Shown here piece after piece: positions 1 through 5,212 of a stretch of DNA of 5,212 nucleotides; the stretch's first letter is position 1; every line of letters starts with the position of its first letter. The notes below the pieces were generated by a model. It was not told the DNA's origin. It searched no databases and saw only the letters and a list, made by a program, of their open reading frames with translations. The position numbers were made by a program, and so were the translations under genes. This DNA is from Chloroflexota bacterium (GTDB taxonomy: Bacteria; Chloroflexota; Dormibacteria; CF-121): NCBI GenBank assembly GCA_005881235.1, contig VBEQ01000252.1, positions 1 to 5,212 on the forward strand, given 5' to 3'.

Positions 1-71
1 ACCCGCTCCAGGCAGATGTCGTGCACCATCTCGCGGATCTCCCGCTGCTCATCGTTCAGCGCAAAGTCCAT
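1..71 (-). CDS. Acyl-CoA dehydrogenase, N-terminal fragment (runs off left edge)
   Basis: Only the first 23 codons are inside the window. They read M-D-F-A-L-N-D-E-Q-R-E-I-R, the usual opening of the acyl-CoA dehydrogenase N-terminal helical domain, and closely match the opening of the upstream dehydrogenase (M-D-L-A-L-S-P-E-Q-Q-E-V-R). The family oxidises acyl-CoA to 2-enoyl-CoA with FAD and passes electrons to electron-transfer flavoprotein. The ATG (71-69) shares one base with the TGA of the upstream dehydrogenase (TGATG). A GGAG at 83-80 lies 8 nt before it, which supports this start. It is the third gene of the minus-strand operon. Substrate specificity cannot be judged because the active-site regions lie outside the window; in this context an isovaleryl-type or other branched-chain enzyme is possible. 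Confidence 0.8.
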   Translation of the reverse strand, partial: MDFALNDEQREIREMVHDICLER

Positions 72-1213
72 CAGACGCGCTCCAGCTCGCGGGCGATGAC
101 GACCCGCTGCACCTGGTTGGTGCCCTCGTAGATCTGGCACGCCTTGGCGTCGCGAACGCGTCGCGCCATCGGATATTCCTCGAGGTAGCCGTAACCGCCG
201 AACACCTGCAGGGCGTCAAGCGTGATCTCCATCGCGGCATCGGTGGCAAAGAGCTTGGCCATCGACGCCTCCCTGGTGAAGGGCAGCCCGGCATCGCAGA
301 GAGCCGACGCCTTCCAGGTCATCCAGCGGGCCGCCCGGATCTTGACGGCCATGTCGGCGACCTTGTTCTGGATCGTCTGCAGCTCGCCGATCGGTTTCCC
401 GAACTGCTTGCGTTCTCTCGCGTAGGCCACGGCGTCGTCGAGCGCCCCTTGCGCGAGCCCCACCGCCTGGGCACTGATTCCGATGCGACCGCTGTCGAGC
501 GCGCGCATCGCGATGCGGAAGCCCTGCCCCTCGTTACCGAGGCGATCGGCCTCGTCGACTGCGCAGTTTTCCATGTAGACCTCCGCGATCGCTGAGCCAT
601 TGAGGCCCATCTTCTTGAACTTCGGCCCGACTTTGAGGCCGGGGTTGTCGCCGTCCACCAGGAATGCGGTGATACCGTCCGCGCCGGATCCCGGCCTCGT
701 CGACGCCATCACGACGTACAGTCCCGCCTCGCCGGCATTGGTGATGAAAATCTTGGTTCCGTTCAGGAGGTAGCCGCGATCGCTTCGGGTCGCTGTCGTC
801 TTGAGATGGGCGGCATCAGAGCCCGCCTCCGGTTCGGTCAGCGCGAAGGCGGCCAGCTTCTTCCCCTGGGCCAGGTCCGGCAGCCAGCGCCCCTTCTGCT
901 CCTCGGAGCCAAAGATGACGACGGGCTCGGTGCCCACCGAGTTGTGGACGTCGAGGATGACCGCGGTGCTGGCGCAGAAGCGGGCGACTTCCTCGACGAA
1001 GATCGCGAAGGATACATGGTCGAGGCCGGCACCGCCATAGGCGTCGGGCACCAGGACGCCGAGCAGTCCGAGCCTGGCAGCCTTGTCGACCAGGTCGCGG
1101 GGGAACTCGCTGTTGTGGTCGATTGCGTCGGCGCGCGGCTTCACCTCACGCTCGGCGAATTCCCGCGCGAGCGTGCGCACCTCCTGCTGTTCGGGGCTGA
1201 GGGCAAGATCCAT
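71..1213 (-). CDS. Acyl-CoA dehydrogenase, short-chain (butyryl-CoA dehydrogenase) type
   Basis: This 380-residue flavoenzyme has the full family length and should catalyse FAD-dependent alpha,beta-dehydrogenation of an acyl-CoA in the cytoplasm, with electron-transfer flavoprotein as acceptor. The N-terminal helical domain covers about residues 1-120. The FAD-binding signature A-L-T-E-P-E-A-G-S-D is at 124-133, followed by the middle beta domain with N-G-T-K-I-F-I-T-N-A at 151-160. The C-terminal helical domain has R-K-Q-F-G-K-P-I at 268-275 and Q-V-F-G-G-Y-G-Y at 336-343. The likely catalytic base is Glu363 in Q-I-Y-E-G-T-N-Q, as in short- and medium-chain enzymes. The alternative helix position used by isovaleryl-CoA dehydrogenase is Gly242 (L-D-S-G-R-I-G), so this is probably not an isovaleryl enzyme. 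The ATG directly follows the thiolase TAG (TAGATG) with no clear Shine-Dalgarno, suggesting coupling to the thiolase. Family assignment is firm; chain-length preference is inferred. Confidence 0.95.
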   Translation of the reverse strand: MDLALSPEQQEVRTLAREFAEREVKPRADAIDHNSEFPRDLVDKAARLGLLGVLVPDAYGGAGLDHVSFAIFVEEVARFCASTAVILDVHNSVGTEPVVIFGSEEQKGRWLPDLAQGKKLAAFALTEPEAGSDAAHLKTTATRSDRGYLLNGTKIFITNAGEAGLYVVMASTRPGSGADGITAFLVDGDNPGLKVGPKFKKMGLNGSAIAEVYMENCAVDEADRLGNEGQGFRIAMRALDSGRIGISAQAVGLAQGALDDAVAYARERKQFGKPIGELQTIQNKVADMAVKIRAARWMTWKASALCDAGLPFTREASMAKLFATDAAMEITLDALQVFGGYGYLEEYPMARRVRDAKACQIYEGTNQVQRVVIARELERV

Positions 1214-2392
1214 CTAATTCACGCGGACGATGGTCGCCTCGCCCTGCGCCATCCCCGAGCAGATGCCGGCGGCGCCGTAGCCGCCGCCCCGCCGGCGAAG
1301 TGCGTAGACGAGATGCATCAGGATGCGCGCCCCGGAGGCGCCGATCGGATGACCGACCGCGAGTGCGCCGCCGTCGATGTTCACCCGTTGTTCATCGATC
1401 CCGAGCAGGTCCATGGCGGTGCAGGCCACCGCGGCAAATGCCTCGTTGATCTCGAAGAGGCTCATATCGTTGACTCGGAGCCCGAGTTTTTTCAGCGCCG
1501 CCTGGGTCGAGGACGCCGGCACGGTGGCGAGATAGGGCGTGTCGGCCGCCGATTCGCCGTAGCCGAGCCACTGGGCGAGCACCGGCAGATTCCGACGTTT
1601 CGCCTCTGTCGCGCTCATCAGAAGGATGGCGCTGGCGCCGTCGTTGACGCCGGGGGCGTTGCCCGCGGTGATCGTCCCATCTTCCGAGAAGACGGGTTTG
1701 AGCCGCGCCAGGCCCTCGAGGGTGGTATCCGGCCGCGGCTGCTCGTCCGCCGCTACCGTCGTGGTGCCTTTCGGACCCGGCACCGCGATGGAGACGAGTT
1801 CCTCGGAGAAGGAGCCGGCCTTGAGGGCCGTCGCATACCGCTGCTGGCTGTTGTACGCGTATTCGTCCTGCCGTTCCCGAGAAACCTCGAACTCTTTCGC
1901 GACGTTGCTGCCCTCCACCGCCATGTGACACCCGTTGGCGGGGTCGATCAGCCCGTCGCGAACCATGCTGTCGACCAGGGCGCCATCGCCAAGGCGATAG
2001 CCGAAGCGCGCCTTCTCGAGCAGGTAGGGCGCCTGGCTCATACTTTCCATCCCACCCGCCACGACCGCCCTGGCATCACCGGTGCGGATCAGGAGAGCGG
2101 CCAGGTTGACGGCCTTGAGCGATGACGCGCAGACCTTGTTGACGGTGAGCGCCGGCACGCTGGTGGGAATGCCAGCCGTGATGGCCGCCTGCCGGGCCGG
2201 GATCTGGCCTATGCCCGCCGTGATGACGGTGCCCATGATGACCTGGTCGATATCCGCGCCGTCGACGTCCGCACGGTTGAGGACTTCCTTGATCACGGAG
2301 GCGCCCAGATCCGGCGCGGTCAGGGTCGAGAGACCACCGCCCAGCTTGCCGAACGGCGTGCGGGCCGCCGCGACCAGGACGACGTCCTCCAC
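1214..2392 (-). CDS. Thiolase (acetyl-CoA C-acetyltransferase family)
   Basis: This 392-residue protein has the normal length of a bacterial thiolase. It either condenses two acetyl-CoA or cleaves acetoacetyl-CoA or another 3-ketoacyl-CoA with CoA. The nucleophilic Cys88 sits in V-N-K-V-C-A-S-S. The N-E-A-F-A motif is at 316-320, the active-site His348 is in G-H-P-I-G-A-S-G (347-354), and the second catalytic Cys378 is in G-I-C-S-G-M-A-Q-G. That last loop differs from the common C-x-G-G-G-x-G by Met-Ala, but the Cys and flanking Gly residues are kept. The start is GTG at 2392-2390: in frame upstream there are only Ile, Ala and Asn codons before a TAG at 2404-2402. No good Shine-Dalgarno precedes the GTG. 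It is the first gene of the minus-strand operon, divergent from the hydratase. In a leucine-type pathway it would process acetoacetyl-CoA; a beta-oxidation role is equally possible. Confidence 0.95.
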   Translation of the reverse strand: MEDVVLVAAARTPFGKLGGGLSTLTAPDLGASVIKEVLNRADVDGADIDQVIMGTVITAGIGQIPARQAAITAGIPTSVPALTVNKVCASSLKAVNLAALLIRTGDARAVVAGGMESMSQAPYLLEKARFGYRLGDGALVDSMVRDGLIDPANGCHMAVEGSNVAKEFEVSRERQDEYAYNSQQRYATALKAGSFSEELVSIAVPGPKGTTTVAADEQPRPDTTLEGLARLKPVFSEDGTITAGNAPGVNDGASAILLMSATEAKRRNLPVLAQWLGYGESAADTPYLATVPASSTQAALKKLGLRVNDMSLFEINEAFAAVACTAMDLLGIDEQRVNIDGGALAVGHPIGASGARILMHLVYALRRRGGGYGAAGICSGMAQGEATIVRVN

Positions 2393-2426
2393 GATTGCAT
2401 TCTAGGAGCGGGTGACGGAGCGCGAA
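2393..2426. promoter_or_regulatory. Divergent start region between the two operons
   Basis: Only 34 bases separate the thiolase GTG (2392) from the preferred hydratase ATG (2427), so promoters for both operons must lie at least partly inside the opposing coding sequence. For the minus strand the best candidate is a -35-like TTGAAC (2461-2456), with TATGGC (2439-2434, 16 nt spacer) or TATATG (2441-2436, 14 nt spacer) as the -10. This would place the transcription start near 2427 and give a leader of about 35 nt. The match is weak. No convincing plus-strand promoter and no clear operator palindrome were seen. The region as the site of divergent initiation follows from gene layout; the specific boxes are speculative. 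Confidence 0.35.
2417..2420 (+). promoter_or_regulatory. Ribosome binding site deciding the hydratase start
   Basis: GGAG at 2417-2420 lies 6 nt before ATG 2427, which is standard spacing. The alternative upstream GTG at 2412 has an AGGAG at 2404-2408 only 3 nt away, which is too close for efficient initiation. A third in-frame option, GTG at 2451, would give the V-E-F-K-H-L-L-Y opening typical of the family but has no Shine-Dalgarno. The ATG is therefore preferred. Confidence 0.5.
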
Positions 2427-3230
2427 ATGACGCGCCATATACTTGAGCCGGTGGAGTTCAAACACCTCCTCTATGGGCGGCGCGATACGGTCGCCACGAT
2501 CACCATCAATCGCCCGGACAATCGCAACGCGCTCGGCACGGACACGGTCAAGGAGCTTCGCCAAGCGTTTGATCAAGCCAAGCACGACGCGGCGGTTCGC
2601 GTCATCATCCTGACCGGCGCCGGTAAGGTGTTCTGCGCCGGAGCTGACCTGCAGGGTTTCCGTCTCGAGCTGACGGAACTGGACCGCTATTTCCAGCGCC
2701 GCAATCTCGCCGACCTCTTCCTGGAGATGACGGAGTTGGGCAAGCCCACCATCGCCCGCGTCAATGGCCACGCGCTGGCCGGCGGTTTCGGGCTGGTGGC
2801 CGCCTGTGACCTCGCCATCGCCTCGGATGCCGCCCAGTTCGGCATGCCCGAGGTCAACGTGGGCGTGTGGCCGATGATGATCATGGCGATCGTGTTTCGC
2901 AACGTGCCGCGCAAGGCCGGCATGGAATTGATGCTGACGGGAAAGCGCATCGATGCGGACGAAGCGGTTCGCATCGGCCTCATCAACCGGCACGTCCCAC
3001 CGGCGCAGCTCGATAGCGAAGTCGATGCGCTCGCCGCCGAGCTCGCCAAGAAGAGTCCCATCGGGATGCGGCTGGGCCTCGAGGCCTTTTATCGCATGCA
3101 GGACATGAGCTTCGCTTCGGCGATCGCCTATCTCCAGGACCAGCTTGCCCTGCTCGGCTTGAGCGACGACCTGAAGGAGGGGGTCACCGCCTTCTTCGAA
3201 AAGCGGGAGCCGCGGTTCACGGGCAAATGA
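2427..3230 (+). CDS. Enoyl-CoA hydratase/isomerase family protein
   Basis: This crotonase-fold protein has 267 residues from ATG 2427, or 272 from GTG 2412. It would act on a 2-enoyl-CoA or glutaconyl-CoA thioester in the cytoplasm. Numbered from the ATG, the first oxyanion-hole segment C-A-G-A-D-L is at 70-75 and the second, G-H-A-L-A-G-G, at 114-120. Of the two Glu residues of classical hydratases (rat Glu144 and Glu164), the second is present as Glu142 in F-G-M-P-E-V. The first is replaced by Gly122 (A-G-G-F-G-L instead of G-G-G-C-E-L). A single Glu at the second position is known in enoyl-CoA isomerases, so hydration cannot be assumed. Position before an HMG-CoA lyase-like gene and a carboxyltransferase gene suggests a 3-methylglutaconyl-CoA hydratase-like role (LiuC-type), but that is inference. 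Its TGA overlaps the next ATG by 4 nt. Fold assignment is firm; the reaction is open. Confidence 0.93.
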   Translation: MTRHILEPVEFKHLLYGRRDTVATITINRPDNRNALGTDTVKELRQAFDQAKHDAAVRVIILTGAGKVFCAGADLQGFRLELTELDRYFQRRNLADLFLEMTELGKPTIARVNGHALAGGFGLVAACDLAIASDAAQFGMPEVNVGVWPMMIMAIVFRNVPRKAGMELMLTGKRIDADEAVRIGLINRHVPPAQLDSEVDALAAELAKKSPIGMRLGLEAFYRMQDMSFASAIAYLQDQLALLGLSDDLKEGVTAFFEKREPRFTGK

Positions 3231-4141
3231 GCCAGGACCTGACGGTCGACTGGGTGGAGGTCGGACCCCGCGATGGCTTGCAGAGCTGGCCGAGGACGCT
3301 GCCCACGCCGGCGAAGGTTGGCCTGGTGGCGAGCCTCCTCGACTGCGGCTTTCGACGCGTGGAGGCCACCTCGATGGTGCACCCGAAATGGGTGCCGCAG
3401 CTCGCCGATGCCGAGGCTGTGCTGGAGGCGCTGCAGGACCGGATCGATCAGTTGCGCGTGCTGGTCCCCAATCGGCGAGGCCTGGACCGCGCTCGCGACG
3501 CCGGCGTTCGAAACGTCGCGGTCACGGTGGCCGCGACCGATGGCTACAACGAGCACAATCTGAATCGCTCCGTCCGGGAAACGCTCGAGGAGATCCAGGT
3601 GATCGCACAGGAGGCCCGGCGCGACAACATCACGGTCGACGCCAGCCTCAGCGTCGCGTTTGGTTGTCCGTACGAAGGTTCGGTCGCCCCGCAGCGCGTT
3701 GCCGAGGTGGCGGCGGCGCTGGCAGACGGCGGCATCGAGGAGATCTCGCTCGCCGACACGATCGGCATCGCCAACCCGGCACAGGTCGAGGCGCTCTTCC
3801 AGGCGATGAAGGAACGGCTTCCGGCCGTCCGTTGGGGCGCGCACTTCCACGACACGCGCGGCGTGGCGATCGCCAACCTGCTTTCGGCACTGGAGACCGG
3901 CGTCAACCTGTTCGAGGGTTCGGTCGGCGGCATTGGGGGCAGCCCCTTCGCGCCGGGCGCCGCCGGCAACATCTGCAGCGAGGATGCGCTGGCGATGCTC
4001 GACGCGATGGGCATCGCAACCGGGGTCGACGTCGCCCGGCTGATCGCGGTCGCCCGCGGGCTCGAGCGCACGCTCGATGCCCCATTGCCCGGCAGGATTC
4101 ACACGCTTGCCCCGCCTGAAATCGGCACGGTCTCGGCATGA
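3227..4141 (+). CDS. HMG-CoA lyase family protein with catalytic Cys replaced by Ser
   Basis: This 304-residue TIM-barrel protein has the length of bacterial hydroxymethylglutaryl-CoA lyases, which split HMG-CoA into acetyl-CoA and acetoacetate. The N-terminal motif V-E-V-G-P-R-D-G-L-Q (10-19) supplies Arg15 and the metal ligand Asp16. Glu46 is in V-E-A-T-S-M-V, followed by H-P-K-W-V-P-Q-L-A-D at 52-61. G-C-P-Y-E-G is at 146-151. The metal-binding His206 and His208 are in H-F-H-D-T-R-G, and Asn248 is in G-A-A-G-N. All these match the human enzyme's Arg41, Asp42, Glu72, His233, His235 and Asn275. The signature loop reads G-I-G-G-S-P-F-A-P-G: Ser239 (AGC) stands where the family has its catalytic Cys (human Cys266). 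The protein may therefore be a weak lyase or act on a different 3-hydroxyacyl-CoA. It overlaps both neighbours by 4 nt (ATGA) and lacks its own clear Shine-Dalgarno. Confidence 0.92.
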   Translation: MSQDLTVDWVEVGPRDGLQSWPRTLPTPAKVGLVASLLDCGFRRVEATSMVHPKWVPQLADAEAVLEALQDRIDQLRVLVPNRRGLDRARDAGVRNVAVTVAATDGYNEHNLNRSVRETLEEIQVIAQEARRDNITVDASLSVAFGCPYEGSVAPQRVAEVAAALADGGIEEISLADTIGIANPAQVEALFQAMKERLPAVRWGAHFHDTRGVAIANLLSALETGVNLFEGSVGGIGGSPFAPGAAGNICSEDALAMLDAMGIATGVDVARLIAVARGLERTLDAPLPGRIHTLAPPEIGTVSA

Positions 4142-5212
4142 GCACCCCCGATCCGAGCGCAAACCGGGAACCCGAGGATGAGCTCAAGGCTCGATCCGAG
4201 ACCGCTCGAGCCGGCGGCTCGGCGAAGTACGCCGAAAAGCTGCGCCAGGAACACAAGCTGCCGGTGCGGCGGCGGCTCGAGTTGCTGCTCGACCCCGACT
4301 CCCTGATTGAAGACGGGCTCCTTGCCCATAGCGAAGAACCCGGCTACGGCGCCGATGGCGTCGTGACCGTCATCGGCCGGATCGAGGGGCGGACAGTGTG
4401 CGTGATGGCCAACGACCCGACGGTCAAGGCCGGATCGTGGGGACCGCGCACCGTGGAGAAGATCGTCCGCATCCAGGAGACGGCGGAGCGGCTTCGCGTC
4501 CCGATCTTCTATCTCGTGGACTCGGCCGGCGCACGGATCACCGACCAGGTGCAGATGTTCCCCGGACGCCGCCACGCGGGTCGCATCTTCTACCAGGAAG
4601 TCCGACTTTCCGGGGTGGTGCCGCAGATCTGCCTGCTGTTCGGGCCCCTTCTGCGACATTACGATCATGGTCGAGGGCAACGCCAGCATGTACCTCGGGT
4701 CACCGCGTATGGCGGAGATGGTGATCGGCGAGAAGGTGACGCTGGAAGAAATGGGCGGGGCCCGGATGCACTCGACCGTGAGCGGCCTCTCAGACCTATT
4801 GGTGCCTTCCGACGAAGACGCCATCGAGGCGGGACGGCGCTACCTGTCGTACTTCCCGCAGAACTGGACGGAGATGCCGCAGTCGGGTCCCTCGGTCGAG
4901 GCCCGGCCGCCAGTGCCACTGGAAACGCTCGTCCCCGAGGACGAGGGGCGAGCATTCAACATGCAGCAATTGATCGACGGCGTGATCGACGCAGGCTCCT
5001 TCTTCGAGGTCAAGCGGCTCTACGCGAAGGAGATCATCTGCGGCCTCGCCCGCATCGACGGGCGGGCGGTCGGCGTCGTGGCCAACCAGCCTCTGCACAA
5101 GGGTGGCATCCTCTTTGTCGATTCCGCCGACAAGGCGGCCCGCTTCATCTGGCTCTGCGACGCGTTCAACATCCCACTGCTCTTTCTCGCCGACGTCCCC
5201 GGCTTCATGATC
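4138..5212 (+). pseudogene. Acyl-CoA carboxylase carboxyltransferase (beta) subunit, frameshifted and cut by right edge
   Basis: The product resembles the biotin-dependent carboxyltransferase subunit of methylcrotonyl-/propionyl-CoA carboxylases, which moves CO2 from carboxybiotin to an enoyl- or acyl-CoA. From ATG 4138 the first 170 codons read as family sequence: K-A-G-S-W-G-P-R-T-V, V-D-S-A-G-A-R at 127-133, M-F-P-G-R-R-H-A-G-R-I-F, and V-P-Q-I-C-L-L-F-G-P. After 4647 homology continues only in the +1-shifted frame from 4649, with F-C-D-I-T-I-M-V-E-G, M-Y-L-G-S-P-R-M-A-E-M, L-E-E-M-G-G-A-R-M-H, V-A-N-Q-P, F-I-W-L-C-D-A-F-N-I-P and F-L-A-D-V-P-G-F. This frame stays open to the edge. The original frame is also stop-free to the edge, so a single call would carry an unrelated tail. 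About 188 residues of the shifted part are visible; intact members have roughly 510-540. Context fits a LiuB-like subunit, and the biotin carboxylase subunit is expected downstream. Confidence 0.85.
4645..4651 (+). other. Deletion/frameshift junction in the carboxyltransferase gene
   Basis: The reading passes directly from F-G-P (ending 4647) through one extra C (4648) to F-C-D (from 4649). Family members normally have about ten residues here, of the form C/S-A-A-G-G-A-Y-I-P-A. Thirty bases are expected and one is present, so about 29 nt are missing. The loss removes the Gly-Gly-Ala-Tyr oxyanion-hole loop of the N-terminal crotonase-like domain as well as the frame. The expected sequence comes from recall of the family, not from a computed alignment. 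A true mutation and an assembly error in a GC-rich stretch cannot be told apart from this sequence. Confidence 0.8.

Noticed and set aside
806..2125. A 439-codon plus-strand open frame antisense to the dehydrogenase and thiolase.
   Set aside because: It lies wholly opposite two conserved enzymes, is rich in Arg, Gly, His and Asp with no recognisable motif, and starts within a gene without a supporting signal. It is a codon-bias shadow of high-GC coding sequence.
2450..2466. Small inverted repeat GGTG...CACC in the hydratase 5' end as a possible operator.
   Set aside because: The arms are only four bases and fall on codons of a conserved peptide; this is expected by chance in GC-rich DNA.
2076..2993. 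A 305-codon minus-strand open frame crossing the divergent junction.
   Set aside because: It spans the antisense of the hydratase and then an out-of-frame reading of the thiolase. Conserved proteins in the proper frames explain the same DNA.
3128..4162. A 344-codon minus-strand open frame antisense to the lyase gene.
   Set aside because: It is exactly antisense to a well-conserved lyase. Its composition is Arg/Asp/His-rich and no family motif is visible.
4099..4824. A 241-codon minus-strand open frame opposite the carboxyltransferase.
   Set aside because: It is antisense to clear carboxyltransferase homology and has no recognisable domain of its own.
1..5212. Search for CRISPR-like repeats, tRNA/rRNA, IS ends, att sites and Rho-independent terminators.
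   Set aside because: No regularly spaced repeats, RNA-gene signatures, transposase motifs or GC stem plus T-run were seen. The genes are packed end to end.

Overview
The window is a gene-dense, high-GC stretch (about two thirds G+C by eye) of a bacterial chromosome or metagenomic contig. It holds only acyl-CoA catabolism genes. GTG starts, 1-4 nt gene overlaps and long stop-free antisense frames fit a high-GC bacterium such as a proteobacterium, an actinobacterium or an uncultured soil or sediment lineage. The sequence alone does not decide the phylum. There are no RNA genes, insertion sequences, CRISPR arrays, terminators or gene-free stretches longer than about 40 bases.

Layout: two divergent operons meet at about 2393-2426. 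The minus-strand operon reads right to left. It has a thiolase (2392 to 1214), then a short-chain-type acyl-CoA dehydrogenase (1213 to 71), then the first 23 codons of a second acyl-CoA dehydrogenase that runs off the left edge (71 to 1). The plus-strand operon has an enoyl-CoA hydratase/isomerase (2427-3230), an HMG-CoA lyase family protein (3227-4141), and an acyl-CoA carboxylase carboxyltransferase (beta) subunit starting at 4138 and running off the right edge. Neighbouring genes within each operon abut or overlap (TAGATG, TGATG, ATGA, ATGA), which suggests translational coupling.

Taken together the set resembles the leucine/isovalerate (liu-type) route or a related branched or methyl-branched acyl-CoA route: dehydrogenation, carboxylation of the enoyl-CoA, hydration, retro-Claisen cleavage by a lyase, and thiolysis. 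This is inference from gene content. The biotin carboxylase partner and any isovaleryl-type dehydrogenase would lie outside the window.

Three points depart from a textbook liu cluster. The lyase has Ser where HMG-CoA lyases have the catalytic Cys. The hydratase lacks the first of the two catalytic Glu residues. The carboxyltransferase gene carries an internal deletion of about 29 nt near 4645-4651 that removes the conserved Gly-Gly-Ala-Tyr loop and shifts the reading frame. The shifted frame stays open to the right edge, so an automated caller would likely report one intact-looking gene with a nonsense C-terminal half. I see no wholly new system here. The lyase/hydratase active-site changes and the carboxyltransferase lesion are the points worth following up.
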